Source: an uncultured Bacteroidales bacterium (GTDB lineage: Bacteria; Bacteroidota; Bacteroidia; Bacteroidales; Bacteroidaceae). Taken from it: a stretch of 64,000 bases of DNA. Shown piece after piece: positions 26,674 to 35,376 of this stretch. How positions within the stretch are numbered: position 1 is the stretch's first letter; every line of letters begins with the position of its first letter. The notes beneath the pieces are model-generated. The model searched no databases, was not told the origin of the DNA, and saw nothing but the letters and a program-made list of their open reading frames with translations. The stretch is from positions 1-64,000 of the forward strand of contig CADCHQ010000009.1 of assembly GCA_902801325.1 (NCBI GenBank), read 5' to 3'. A program made the position numbers and the translations under genes.

Positions 26674-28083
26674 ATGAAAAGAATATCATTTATAATCCTT
26701 AGTTTTTCATTCCTAATTCTGTTAAGCGGTTGCGGACTTTACAAAAACTATGAGCGTCCACAGGATATTGCTGTAGAAGGCATTTATGGAAGTGCCCAAA
26801 GCGGTGATTCCCTTGGCTTGGGCGACCTCGGTTGGCGTGAAATCTTCACCGACCCCTTGTTACAGGAAATCATAGAAAGAGGTCTTGCCCAGAACGCAAA
26901 TATGCGTCAGGCCGACCTAAGGATTCAAGAGGCACAGAACAACCTGCGTGCAGCAAAGCTCGCCTTCTTCCCCTCTATCTCAATTGCACCTCAGGGAACC
27001 ATCTCAGGCATATGGGATCCAAGCAACCGCGAGGAATACAAGAGTGTTATGGGAAATGGCGCAACAAAGACTTACGCTATCCCTGTAGCTGCAAACTGGC
27101 AAGCCGACTGCTTCGGACAATTGCGTAATGCCAAGAAAGGAAGCGAGGTGGCAGTAGAGAACATGCAAACCGTGCGTCAAGCCGTTCAGACTGCAGTTGT
27201 TGCCAATATTGCCAATCTCTATTACACCCTTTGCATGCTCGACGAACAACTGCGAATTGCCGAGGAGACAAGCGAAAACTGGAAACAGAACCTCGAGGTT
27301 ACCAAGTTGCTTATGCAAGCAGGGCAATCGAACAAGGCTGCGGTATCAAGCACGGAGGCCAATTACTGGAGCATCATGGGAACTATCGTGGAGATTCGCA
27401 ATCAAATAGTCCTCACTGAGAATGCACTTGCCAACCTCTTAGGTGAAACGCCCCACCCCTTCAAGCGCAAGACACTCGAATCGTTCCAGATGCCCAATGC
27501 GTGTGTGACGGGTGTGCCCATTAGCATCCTCTCTCGCCGACCCGATGTTCGACAGGCAGAACTTGCTTTGGCATCATCCTTTTATACAAAGAATCAGGTA
27601 AGGGCATCATTCTATCCCGCCCTCAATATCTCTGCCTCCGGACAGTACACCAATTCGTTGGGAAGCATGGTAATCAACCCAGGTGGGATTATTGCCGCAC
27701 TCGTTGGAACACTTACTCAGCCCCTCTTTGCCCAAGGCAAGCTGCGTGCAGCATATAAGAATGCTTTGGCTGAACAGGAAGTGGCAAAGATAGGGTTCCA
27801 ACAGAAGATTCTCGATGCAGGTAATGAAGTTTGCTCTGCAATGGCTAACATCCAAGTGTACAAAGCTGAGCAAGAGTACATCGATAAGCAGGTTCAAAGC
27901 ATGCAAGACGCAGTTGAGGCTACACAAGCACTTATGAAATACAGCAATCAGGTCAACTACCTCAACGTGCTCACAGCACAGAGCGGGCTTTTGCAAGCAC
28001 AGATTTCGCAGTTGACGAATAAGTATAACGTCATCTCTGGCGTCATCTCCCTCTATCAAGCACTTGGTGGAGGAGCAGAATAA
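26674..28083 (+). CDS. RND efflux outer-membrane channel lipoprotein (OprM/NodT family)
   Basis: 469 residues with a lipobox ending at Cys20 (LILLSGCGLY). It has two outer-membrane-factor repeats: long Ala/Gln/Asn-rich helices (QADLRIQEAQNNLRAAKLAF and the matching C-terminal one) and short beta segments. SILSRRPDVRQAELALASS is the signature of this family. It forms the TolC-like exit duct for the pump encoded upstream, 21 bases away. It is followed by palindromic 22-bp-period DNA at 28099-28164. Confidence 0.95.
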   Translation: MKRISFIILSFSFLILLSGCGLYKNYERPQDIAVEGIYGSAQSGDSLGLGDLGWREIFTDPLLQEIIERGLAQNANMRQADLRIQEAQNNLRAAKLAFFPSISIAPQGTISGIWDPSNREEYKSVMGNGATKTYAIPVAANWQADCFGQLRNAKKGSEVAVENMQTVRQAVQTAVVANIANLYYTLCMLDEQLRIAEETSENWKQNLEVTKLLMQAGQSNKAAVSSTEANYWSIMGTIVEIRNQIVLTENALANLLGETPHPFKRKTLESFQMPNACVTGVPISILSRRPDVRQAELALASSFYTKNQVRASFYPALNISASGQYTNSLGSMVINPGGIIAALVGTLTQPLFAQGKLRAAYKNALAEQEVAKIGFQQKILDAGNEVCSAMANIQVYKAEQEYIDKQVQSMQDAVEATQALMKYSNQVNYLNVLTAQSGLLQAQISQLTNKYNVISGVISLYQALGGGAE

Positions 28084-28098
28084 GATTGCTCAATCATA

Positions 28099-28164
28099 GC
28101 GTCAGACTATACCAAGCATCGGCTGAAGGTTGTACAACCTTTGGCCGATGATTGTATATATCGG
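28099..28164. repeat. 22-bp-period segment with a 34-bp palindrome
   Basis: CATCGGC (28117) and GCCGATG (28144) flank the perfect 16-bp palindrome AAGGTTGTACAACCTT, giving a strong hairpin that may end the efflux transcript. GGCTGAAGGTTGTAC and GGCCGATGATTGTAT are 22 bp apart and similar, so this also fits the 22-bp arrays seen after other genes. Confidence 0.6.
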
Positions 28165-28270
28165 GAACCAAAGCATTAATAGCACAGCCCATTATTTAAT
28201 AATGTATTGAGTTTGTAAATAATGGAGCAATAAAAAGTAGTAAGTTCTTTCTCGTTTAAACTTTTATTGT

Positions 28271-28278
28271 TATCTTTG
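28271..28278 (+). promoter_or_regulatory. -7 element for the amidase gene
   Basis: TATCTTTG matches TAnnTTTG, 19 bases before the amidase start. The -33 region is T-rich without a clear TTTG. Confidence 0.45.
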
Positions 28279-28297
28279 CAACGCAAAATGTGCGCTT

Positions 28298-29053
28298 ATG
28301 AAAAGAGCTTTGACATACATCGTTCTAGTGTTTAGCCTATTAATGACGGGCAACGCAAGCGCTTATACACTGGTCATCGACCCCGGACACGGAGGCAAGG
28401 ACGCAGGGGCATTAGGTTTTATCTCGAAAGAGAAAGACATCAATCTCGCCATCGCTCTTGAGTTCGGTCGCTTGGTTGAGCAGAATTGTCCCGATGTGAA
28501 AGTGGTCTATACCCGCAAGACGGATACCTTTATAGAATTAGACGAGCGCGCGCGTATAGCGAACCGCAATAAGGCGGATCTTTTTGTTTCCATTCACACC
28601 AATTCGACTGCGGCCGGAAAGGCGGGAACAACAGCAAGAGGTACTGAAACCTACACCTTGGGAATGCACCGAGCCGCAGACAATCTGGCTGTGGCAAAGA
28701 GAGAGAACTCCGTCATTACCCTTGAGGCCAACTACGAAGAGAAGTACGAAGGCTTCGACCCCAAGTCAAGCGAGTCGTACATCATCTTCGAACTCATGCA
28801 AGACGAACACATGAAGCAGAGCGTGAAGTTTGCCGGACTTGTCCAGCAACAGTTTGCCACACATGCAGGTCGCGTCAATAAAGGAGTCTTTCAGGCTGGC
28901 TTCCTTGTACTGAGGAATACGTCAATGCCAAGTGCTCTCATTGAATTAGGCTACATCAACAACCGACAAGAGGAGCAGTTCCTGAATACGAAGGACGGAA
29001 TTGCAAAGATGAGTCGGTCGATATTTAACGCATTTAAGAGTTACTACAAATGA
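28298..29053 (+). CDS. N-acetylmuramoyl-L-alanine amidase (Amidase_3, AmiC-like)
   Basis: 251 residues with a signal peptide (YIVLVFSLLMTGNASA). The zinc amidase motifs follow at once: VIDPGHGGKDAGALG with the first His, a Glu after about 15 residues, then SIHTNST with the next His, and the catalytic Glu in LIELGYINN near the end. It cleaves the lactyl-Ala bond between glycan and peptide in murein, usually during daughter-cell separation. The stop overlaps the MlaD-like gene by four bases. Confidence 0.95.
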   Translation: MKRALTYIVLVFSLLMTGNASAYTLVIDPGHGGKDAGALGFISKEKDINLAIALEFGRLVEQNCPDVKVVYTRKTDTFIELDERARIANRNKADLFVSIHTNSTAAGKAGTTARGTETYTLGMHRAADNLAVAKRENSVITLEANYEEKYEGFDPKSSESYIIFELMQDEHMKQSVKFAGLVQQQFATHAGRVNKGVFQAGFLVLRNTSMPSALIELGYINNRQEEQFLNTKDGIAKMSRSIFNAFKSYYK

Positions 29054-29934
29054 AACGTGAAGTTAAAATAGGAATCACAGGCATAGTTGCCCTAGTGCTG
29101 CTTTTCTTTGGAATGAACTTTCTTAAGGGCATCAAGTTGTGGGATAACAATGACACATACTTTATATTATTTAAGGATGCTAAAGCGCTTTCGAAATCGA
29201 GCACGGTATATGCCGACGGATTCAACATTGGCATTGTCTCGAACGTAAGTTATGACTATAATCATCCCGGAAACGTGGTAGTTGCCATCAGCGTGAACAA
29301 GAACGTGAAGATTCCTCACGGCACTATTGCCGCATTGGACGAAGCCATGCTGGGAGGTTGCACCCTGAACATGACAATGGGACCCAACCCTGCCGACCGC
29401 TACATGCCTGGAGACACCATTATTGGTTCTACGGCCAATGGGCTTATGTCGGCCGCTGCAGACGTTATGCCCAAGGTGCAACAAGTGCTTGAACATGTCG
29501 ATTCGCTCATCCAGACAATCAGCACATTGGCAAATAGTCCTAACTTGCCACGCGTACTGGAGAATGCCGAACGCATTACAGCTAATCTCAACGAGAGTTC
29601 AAAGCAATTAAACACACTGCTTGGCAAGGACATCCCTCAGATGACAACCACGTTCAACAAGGCTGGCGAGAACGCTGTAAAGATAACAGACAATCTTGCG
29701 GCATTGGATTTGCAAGGTACATTGGGAAAGGTTAATTCTGCGATGGCCAACGTTCAAGCAGCTACCGACAAGTTGAACAACAATGAGGGAAGTCTGGGAT
29801 TACTCCTGAACGACACAAGTCTTTATGGCAACTTAAACCAAACGGTAAACAGTGCCACGAACCTGCTTGAAGACCTAAAACAAAACCCAAGCCGATACGT
29901 CCATTTCTCACTCATCGGAAAGAAAGCAAAATAA
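29050..29934 (+). CDS. MlaD-family (MCE domain) lipid-transport protein
   Basis: 294 residues. One N-terminal membrane anchor (residues 7-26) is followed by an MCE domain (residues about 38-115, VYADGFNIGIVSNVSYDYNHPG...GTIAALDEAMLGGCTL). The remaining 180 residues are helical with Asn/Ala heptads. MlaD-type proteins form hexameric rings that bind phospholipids moved between the two membranes. The usual ABC partners (MlaE, MlaF) are not in the window. It overlaps the amidase gene by four bases, so both envelope genes are probably translated together, and dnaA follows after 24 bases. Confidence 0.9.
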   Translation: MKREVKIGITGIVALVLLFFGMNFLKGIKLWDNNDTYFILFKDAKALSKSSTVYADGFNIGIVSNVSYDYNHPGNVVVAISVNKNVKIPHGTIAALDEAMLGGCTLNMTMGPNPADRYMPGDTIIGSTANGLMSAAADVMPKVQQVLEHVDSLIQTISTLANSPNLPRVLENAERITANLNESSKQLNTLLGKDIPQMTTTFNKAGENAVKITDNLAALDLQGTLGKVNSAMANVQAATDKLNNNEGSLGLLLNDTSLYGNLNQTVNSATNLLEDLKQNPSRYVHFSLIGKKAK

Positions 29935-29958
29935 TTTAGAGGAAGGAAAAAGAAGTAT

Positions 29959-31353
29959 ATGGCTTCTGCAACACCAAAAGAGAAATGGGCATATTTCCTT
30001 GAGATAATCGGGAAAAATGTGAATGGCCAAGAGTTCAAAACTTGGTTCCAACCCATTGAATTCGTCTCCTTCGAGACGGATCGGAAGGAGTTGTTGCTAA
30101 GCGTACCCTCAGCTTTCTTCTTCGAGATGCTCGATGGGCAGTTCAAGAAGTTGATGTACAACGTCATGTGGCGTGTCTTCACAAAGGACAAGGACGCACA
30201 CATCACATATCGTATTCAAAAGACCGACGACACCACCATTGATGTGGAAACGCTGCGCACAGACGAGAAAATGCGCAAGCGCAAGGACGATACATTTATC
30301 AAGCCCAAGCGCAATACCGAAGACGAACTTGACTCCCAACTGAACAAGGAATATCGATTCGAAAACTTCATTGAGGGAGAGAGCAACAAACTACCTCGCA
30401 GTGTGGGTCAGAGTATTGCCGACAATCCTCGTCAAACCACCTTCAATCCTTTGTTCATCTATGGGTCATCAGGAGTTGGCAAGACCCATTTGGTGAATGC
30501 CATCGGTATGCGCATCAAAGAACTATATCCCAAGAACCGCGTGCTCTATGTCGGAGCACACCAATTCCAGGTGCAGTTTACAGACAGTTATCGTGCAAAC
30601 ACCATCAACGACTTCATCAACTTCTATCAGACAATAGACGTCCTCATCATTGACGATATTCAGGAGTTAATTGGAAACACAGGCACACAAAATGCATTCT
30701 TCCACATCTTCAATCACCTGAAGATGAACGGAAAGCAAATCATACTGACAAGCGATCGCATGCCTGCTTCTATGCCTGGAATGGAAGAGAGATTGTTGAC
30801 CCGATTCAAGTGGGGACTAATGGCTGAACTTGAGAAACCTAATCGCGAACTTTGCAAGAGGATTCTGGAAAGCAAAATTCGCCACGATGGTTTGCAGATT
30901 CCCGAGGACGTGGTGGATTACATTTCCGCTAACGTGAACGAAAGCGTGCGCGACATGGAAGGAATCATCAATTCCCTGCTTGCCTATTCATCGGTCTACA
31001 ATCGAGATATCGACCTGAGTATGGCCGAACAGATTGTTAAGCGCACCATGAAGCGCCAGCAAAAGACCATAACACTTGACAACATCATTGATAAGTGTTG
31101 CGAGCGATGGAAGGTGAGTCAGGACGATGTGTTCTCGAAAACCAGAAAGGCAAATATCGTTACCGTTCGTCAAGTCGCTATGTATCTAGCACAAAAGATG
31201 ACCAAACTGACGGCAAGCAAGATAGGTTTGCACATTGGAGGTCGCAATCATGCGACTGTGCTTCACGCCATCAATCAAGTGAAGGACCGCATATCGACTG
31301 ACAAGGCGTTCGCCAAGCAAGTGAGCGAAACAGAGACAAGTTTAAAGAGTTAA
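29959..31353 (+). CDS. dnaA: Chromosomal replication initiator DnaA
   Basis: 464 residues. Domain I is at the N-terminus (EKWAYFLEIIGKNVNGQEFKTWFQP). The AAA+ domain has Walker A GSSGVGKTHL and Walker B VLIIDDIQEL. The DNA-binding domain ends in GGRNHATVLHAI, which recognises DnaA boxes. It starts chromosome replication at oriC. Neither TTATCCACA boxes nor dnaN/recF were found beside it, so oriC is probably elsewhere, as often in Bacteroidetes. It may be co-transcribed with the amidase and MlaD-like genes. Confidence 0.98.
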   Translation: MASATPKEKWAYFLEIIGKNVNGQEFKTWFQPIEFVSFETDRKELLLSVPSAFFFEMLDGQFKKLMYNVMWRVFTKDKDAHITYRIQKTDDTTIDVETLRTDEKMRKRKDDTFIKPKRNTEDELDSQLNKEYRFENFIEGESNKLPRSVGQSIADNPRQTTFNPLFIYGSSGVGKTHLVNAIGMRIKELYPKNRVLYVGAHQFQVQFTDSYRANTINDFINFYQTIDVLIIDDIQELIGNTGTQNAFFHIFNHLKMNGKQIILTSDRMPASMPGMEERLLTRFKWGLMAELEKPNRELCKRILESKIRHDGLQIPEDVVDYISANVNESVRDMEGIINSLLAYSSVYNRDIDLSMAEQIVKRTMKRQQKTITLDNIIDKCCERWKVSQDDVFSKTRKANIVTVRQVAMYLAQKMTKLTASKIGLHIGGRNHATVLHAINQVKDRISTDKAFAKQVSETETSLKS

Positions 31354-31389
31354 GAGGTTATGAGGTTATGAGGTTTTGGGGTTTTGAGG

Positions 31390-32136
31390 TTAAAGGGAAC
31401 TCAAAAAGCCCTGCTTCCTTAACGTATCGAGAAACAACTGAGACAACGCTTCGTTGTCTTTTTTTGTATATCGAATCTCGGCGAATACTTGAGCCAGCGT
31501 CTCCTTATGATTGATTTCCACGAAATGCTTGTTCTCAGGTAATGATTCCTTAGGCGTATAATACTTATCAATATCGGTTGGCGAATAATCGTGATAAGTT
31601 TCCTCATGCACAAACGAAGCCAAAGGCAGGCGGTCGCTTAAGGCAGGTTCCTCATCAGGCCAACCAACCGTAAGCGTGGCTATTGGCATTACCAATTTTG
31701 GTAAACCAAGCACCTCGATAATCTGTTGAGGTTGATAGACGGTGGTACCCAGATAACAAACGCCTAATCCTGCTTCCTCTGCCAAGCAAGAAAAGGTCTG
31801 TGTATAGAGAAGTGCATCAGATGCGGCATTAATAAAACTCAGGAAATTATCATAACCCGGTTCTGCCTTGCGCTGGCGACACCACTCGCTGGTGCGATTG
31901 AAATCGGCACAAATAGTAAGGACAACGGGGGCACCTGTAACCATTGGCTGACCGAAATGAGCAGGAGCAAGACGTTGCTTCAGTTCTGCATCACGTGTAA
32001 CGACAACACTATAGAGTTGAAGATTACCCATTGTCTGCGTGCGAGCCGAAAGCTCGAGTAGCTGGTTCAGAAGAGCATCATCAACAGGGGTTTGCTTATA
32101 CTTACGAATGGTTCTGCGTGTCTTTATTGATTCCAT
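31390..32136 (-). CDS. Nitroreductase-family FMN oxidoreductase (NfsA-like)
   Basis: 248 residues. The N-terminal ESIKTRRTIRKYKQTPVDDALLNQLLELSARTQTMGNLQ holds the FMN phosphate contacts (RRTIRKY) and the substrate-side Asn. GLGVCYLGT near residue 125 and TLTVGWPDEEP near 155 are typical of the NfsA/FRP branch. It transfers electrons from NAD(P)H to quinones or nitro compounds. It is a single gene, convergent with dnaA; a short satellite (gaggttatgaggttatg) fills the gap. Confidence 0.9.
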   Translation of the reverse strand: MESIKTRRTIRKYKQTPVDDALLNQLLELSARTQTMGNLQLYSVVVTRDAELKQRLAPAHFGQPMVTGAPVVLTICADFNRTSEWCRQRKAEPGYDNFLSFINAASDALLYTQTFSCLAEEAGLGVCYLGTTVYQPQQIIEVLGLPKLVMPIATLTVGWPDEEPALSDRLPLASFVHEETYHDYSPTDIDKYYTPKESLPENKHFVEINHKETLAQVFAEIRYTKKDNEALSQLFLDTLRKQGFLSSL

Positions 32137-32158
32137 ATCACATCAAATTTCAATATCT

Positions 32159-32190
32159 GTTGCAAAATTACAAAATTATTTCTAAATTTG
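32159..32190 (+). promoter_or_regulatory. Promoter for the TSCPD-like gene and folB
   Basis: GTTG (32159-32162) and TAAATTTG (32183-32190), 20 bp apart, fit the Bacteroidetes consensus. The start codon is 20 bases downstream. Confidence 0.6.
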
Positions 32191-32209
32191 CATCATCAAT
32201 CTGCGTATT

Positions 32210-32710
32210 ATGGAACATCAAGAGAACGAAGCCATACAACAGGAAGTGGTGGAAGTGCGCCCTGAAGTGCTTGAATGCGACGTGGTTCGCTTTCAGAACA
32301 ACAAAGAGAAATGGGTGGCTTTCGTAGGACTACTCAATGGGGAACCTTATGAGATATTTACCGGCTTGATGGACGACGACGAGGGCATCATGATACCCAA
32401 GAGCGTTAGTCAAGGTCGTATCATAAAGGCATTAAATCCCAATGGAACAAAGCGTTACGACTTCCAGTTCCAGAACAAGCGTGGATATAAGATCACAGTT
32501 GAAGGACTGAACGAGAAGTTCAATCAGGAATTCTGGAACTACGCCAAGCTTATCTCAGGTATGCTTCGTTACAGAATGTCGATTGAAAATGTAGTGAAGC
32601 TCGTCAGTTCGCTTTCGCTCGAAGGCGAAACCATCAACACGTGGAAGTCTGGAGTTGTACGTGCCCTAAAGAAGTACATTCCAGGTAACGAAGAGGATAT
32701 TGAGAGTTGA
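32210..32710 (+). CDS. Small protein resembling the C-terminal TSCPD region of B12-dependent ribonucleotide reductase
   Basis: 166 residues, no signal or membrane segment. LECDVVRFQNNKEKWVAFVGLLNGEPYEIFTG followed by a Lys/Arg-rich middle and FWNYAKLISGMLRYRM resembles the C-terminal accessory region of adenosylcobalamin-dependent (class II) ribonucleotide reductases, here encoded alone. There is no catalytic Cys pair or radical site, so it is not a reductase itself. It could bind the reductase or be a remnant of a split gene. Its stop overlaps the folB start by four bases. Cobalamin-assembly genes lie 9 kb away. The assignment is from remembered sequence similarity and is moderate. Confidence 0.5.
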   Translation: MEHQENEAIQQEVVEVRPEVLECDVVRFQNNKEKWVAFVGLLNGEPYEIFTGLMDDDEGIMIPKSVSQGRIIKALNPNGTKRYDFQFQNKRGYKITVEGLNEKFNQEFWNYAKLISGMLRYRMSIENVVKLVSSLSLEGETINTWKSGVVRALKKYIPGNEEDIES

Positions 32711-33063
32711 AAATATACATTAATAATATTAAGATTAGGGCCAAGCATGGTGTGATGGAGCTAGAACGCTCTGTCGGTGCTGACTTTATGGTTTCCGTAG
32801 AAGCAGAGTGCCCAAACGAGCTTTCCACGCTAACCGATGAGTTAACCGATACCATAAGTTATGCGGATATGGCTGAGGTCGTGAAGCAGGAAATGCAGAT
32901 TCCGAGCCAATTGCTCGAACACGTAGCGGGTCGCATAGGAAGGCGCCTGCTTGCCGACTTTCCCACCCTATCTCAAGTAACCGTACGCATAACAAAACTC
33001 GTGCCTCCTATTCCAGGACTTCAGTGCGAAGGAGCAGGAGTGGAAATAGAAGTGATGAAGTGA
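32707..33063 (+). CDS. folB: Dihydroneopterin aldolase
   Basis: 118 residues starting at TTG in the overlapping TTGA of the preceding stop, which implies translational coupling. The FolB pattern is present: KIYINNIKIRAKHGVMELER at the N-terminus, then DTISYADMAEVVKQEM, LLEHVAGRIG and VRITKLVPPIPG. It converts 7,8-dihydroneopterin to 6-hydroxymethyl-dihydropterin and glycolaldehyde in folate synthesis. The length fits the family (about 120). No other folate genes are in the window. Confidence 0.93.
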   Translation: MKIYINNIKIRAKHGVMELERSVGADFMVSVEAECPNELSTLTDELTDTISYADMAEVVKQEMQIPSQLLEHVAGRIGRRLLADFPTLSQVTVRITKLVPPIPGLQCEGAGVEIEVMK

Positions 33064-33217
33064 TGGAGCAGCGAGAGAATAGTCAAACTAGTTTGAACTT
33101 TTCCGAGTCGCGACAGAGGAAGAGCAGAGGTCAAGTGATGGAGTGATACCCTCACATTATAGATGGAGAAGAAATCGTAATTCATAATTTGAGAATCATA
33201 AATACAAGAATAATAAT

Positions 33218-34990
33218 ATGAAGAAGAAAGTAAGATTTAGCCTGGTTTACCGCGACATGTGGCAGAGTTCAGGCAAGTTCCAACCCCGCAAGGATCAGTT
33301 GGCACGCATTGCGCCAGTCATCATTGAGATGGGATGCTTCGACCGTGTTGAGACGAATGGTGGTGCTTTCGAGCAAGTCAATCTGCTGGCTGGAGAAAAC
33401 CCCAATGAGGCAGTTCGTGCGTTCTGTAAACCCTTCAACGAAGTTGGTATCAAGACACACATGCTCGACCGAGGCCTCAATGCTCTGCGCATGTATCCTG
33501 TACCCGACGACGTTCGAAAACTGATGTACAAAGTGAAGAAGAAGCAAGGTACTGACATCACTCGCATCTTCTGTGGCCTTAACGACGTCCGCAACATCAT
33601 CCCCAGTATCCAGTATGCCAAGGAAGGCGGAATGATTCCACAAGCCACGCTCTGTATCACCACATCTCCCATCCACACGGCAGAATACTACAGCGCCATT
33701 GCCGACCAACTCATCGAGGCTGGTGCAGCAGAAATCTGTCTAAAGGATATGGCCGGTATCGGACAGCCTGCCATGCTTGGTAAACTCACGGGAATGATTA
33801 AGAAAAACCACCCCGACATCATCATCCAGTATCACGGACATTCTGGTCCTGGACTCTCGATGGCAAGCATTCTGGAGGTCTGCAACAATGGTGCCGACAT
33901 CATTGATACTGCAATTGAACCCCTCTCTTGGGGAAAGGTTCATCCCGACATCATCTCCGTTCAATCGATGTTGAAGAACGAAGGTTTCGACGTGCCTGAA
34001 ATCAATATGAACGCCTACATGAAAGCCCGTTCACTCACACAAGAGTTCATCGATGACTGGTTGGGTTATTTCATCAATCCCGCTAACAAGCACATGTCAA
34101 GCCTGTTGCTCGGCAGTGGTCTGCCTGGTGGCATGATGGGCTCTATGATGGCGGACTTAGGTGGTATCCAAGGGGCAATCAATAACATTCGCAAGCAGAA
34201 AGGCGAACCCGAACTCACCACCGACGACATGCTCGTAGCACTCTTCAACGAGGTAGAGCACGTATGGCCTATGGTTGGTTATCCTCCATTGGTAACACCT
34301 TTCAGCCAATACACCAAGAACATTGCCCTCATGAACTTGCTCACCATCGAACAGGGCAAGGGTCGCTTCGTGATGATGGACGATGCTATGTGGGGCATGA
34401 TTCTCGGTAAGTCGGGTAAGGTACCCGGTCCTATTGCTCCTGAACTGGTGGAACTGGCCAAGAAGCAAGGACGCGAATTCACAGATACCGATCCTCACAC
34501 CTTATATCCCGATAAACTCGATGAATTCCGCAAGGAGATGGACGAGAACGGCTGGGAATACGGACAAGACGACGAAGAACTCTTCGAACTGGCTATGCAC
34601 CCCGAACAGTATCGCAACTACAAGAGCGGACAAGCCAAGAAGAATTTCCTTGCCGACCTGCAGAAGGCAAAGGACGCCAAACTGGGTTCGAAACTGACTC
34701 CCGAGCAATTGGCTGCCTTCAAGCATGCTAAAGCCGACGCTGTGGTAAGTCCCGTCAACGGACAAGTCTTCTATGAGTTTCAGGGTGGTGACGAGTGTGT
34801 ACCCTGCCTCGAACCATTCATCGGACAGCAGTACAAGGAAGGCGATATTCTGTGCTACGTACAGGCACCTTGGGGCGAGTTCATCCCCATTCCCGCAGGC
34901 ATTGGCGGTCGTCTTGTAGAGGTTGCTGCCAAGAAGGCTTCCTTCGTTCATCGTGGCGACGTACTGGCTTGGATTGAACGGAAGCCTTAA
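33218..34990 (+). CDS. Oxaloacetate decarboxylase/pyruvate carboxylase-type carboxyltransferase subunit with non-canonical biotinyl-like domain
   Basis: 590 residues. The N-terminal TIM barrel has the carboxyltransferase landmarks: SLVYRDMWQSSGK (metal-binding Arg-Asp), CLKDMAG with the modified Lys and YHGHSGPG with the metal His. A conserved middle domain follows (GSGLPGGMMGSMM). The last 70 residues are a biotinyl/lipoyl-like fold, but where the biotin-accepting AMKM should be the sequence reads QAPWGEF, with no Lys. The protein therefore may rely on a separate biotin carrier. It probably moves CO2 between a biotin carrier and pyruvate/oxaloacetate. It stands alone, followed by a terminator. 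Confidence 0.85.
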   Translation: MKKKVRFSLVYRDMWQSSGKFQPRKDQLARIAPVIIEMGCFDRVETNGGAFEQVNLLAGENPNEAVRAFCKPFNEVGIKTHMLDRGLNALRMYPVPDDVRKLMYKVKKKQGTDITRIFCGLNDVRNIIPSIQYAKEGGMIPQATLCITTSPIHTAEYYSAIADQLIEAGAAEICLKDMAGIGQPAMLGKLTGMIKKNHPDIIIQYHGHSGPGLSMASILEVCNNGADIIDTAIEPLSWGKVHPDIISVQSMLKNEGFDVPEINMNAYMKARSLTQEFIDDWLGYFINPANKHMSSLLLGSGLPGGMMGSMMADLGGIQGAINNIRKQKGEPELTTDDMLVALFNEVEHVWPMVGYPPLVTPFSQYTKNIALMNLLTIEQGKGRFVMMDDAMWGMILGKSGKVPGPIAPELVELAKKQGREFTDTDPHTLYPDKLDEFRKEMDENGWEYGQDDEELFELAMHPEQYRNYKSGQAKKNFLADLQKAKDAKLGSKLTPEQLAAFKHAKADAVVSPVNGQVFYEFQGGDECVPCLEPFIGQQYKEGDILCYVQAPWGEFIPIPAGIGGRLVEVAAKKASFVHRGDVLAWIERKP

Positions 34991-35037
34991 GGTCAAGCCA
35001 TAAAGCAAGAACCTTTATACATTATTTATATATAATA

Positions 35038-35070
35038 TAATCGGGAGGCCTCAGGTTTCCCGATTATTTT
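35038..35070 (+). terminator. Terminator after the carboxyltransferase gene
   Basis: TAATCGGGA and TCCCGATTA form a perfect 9-bp stem, followed by TTTTG. It lies about 48 bases after the stop. Confidence 0.8.
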
Positions 35071-35144
35071 GTTCCTATGCTTTTGTCTTGCTATAAGCAT
35101 GGAAAATGTTTCAAAAGAAAGAACCCTTATTCCCTTTAAATAAG

Positions 35145-35234
35145 ATATAGGCTCGAGGCGCCTCGAACCTGCATTCGAGTGTCATCGAACAATTGTTCAA
35201 TACAAATTGTGCCTAGGTGCAATATTGCAACTGA
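35145..35234. repeat. 22-bp-period repeat array upstream of the Cu/Zn exporter
   Basis: The first unit, GATATAGGCTCGAGGC then GCCTCG, matches the rho-distal array consensus at 18 of 22 positions. Three further, more diverged units follow in register (35167, 35189, 35211). Most units contain their own palindrome (TCGAGGCGCCTCGA, TTCGA...TCGAA, GCAATATTGC). It fills the gap between the terminator at 35070 and the exporter promoter region. Confidence 0.65.
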
Positions 35235-35260
35235 GTTGCAGCGAAGATGTCGTAACTTTG
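35226..35260 (+). promoter_or_regulatory. 7-1-7 palindrome and -7 element before the Cu/Zn exporter
   Basis: TGCAACT-g-AGTTGCA (35226-35240) is a perfect 7-1-7 inverted repeat, directly upstream of TAACTTTG (35253-35260). The geometry is that of Fur/Zur-family operators, and the position would block a promoter. It may instead be the last unit of the neighbouring 22-bp array. Confidence 0.4.
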
Positions 35261-35282
35261 CCATCGATTAAAAGAAACAATA

Positions 35283-35352
35283 GCGACTGCGAACTGCGGT
35301 TCAGCATAGTTCGAGCAAGTTCGACTCTGCATTCACCTTGTATCGCAGTTGC
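35283..35352 (+). promoter_or_regulatory. Structured 5' leader of the Cu/Zn exporter
   Basis: GCGACTGCGA (35283-35292) pairs with TCGCAGTTGC (35343-35352), ten pairs with one G-U. The 50-base interior contains GAACtgcgGTTC-type smaller stems. The stem lies between the putative promoter and the start codon. It may be a folding leader, with no recognised riboswitch class. Confidence 0.35.
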
Positions 35353-35376
35353 CAATGAAATTAAAAAAGGAATACT

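Noticed and set aside
29935..31400. oriC beside dnaA
   Set aside because: No DnaA boxes (TTATCCACA or close variants), no AT-rich unwinding region and no dnaN/recF were seen there.
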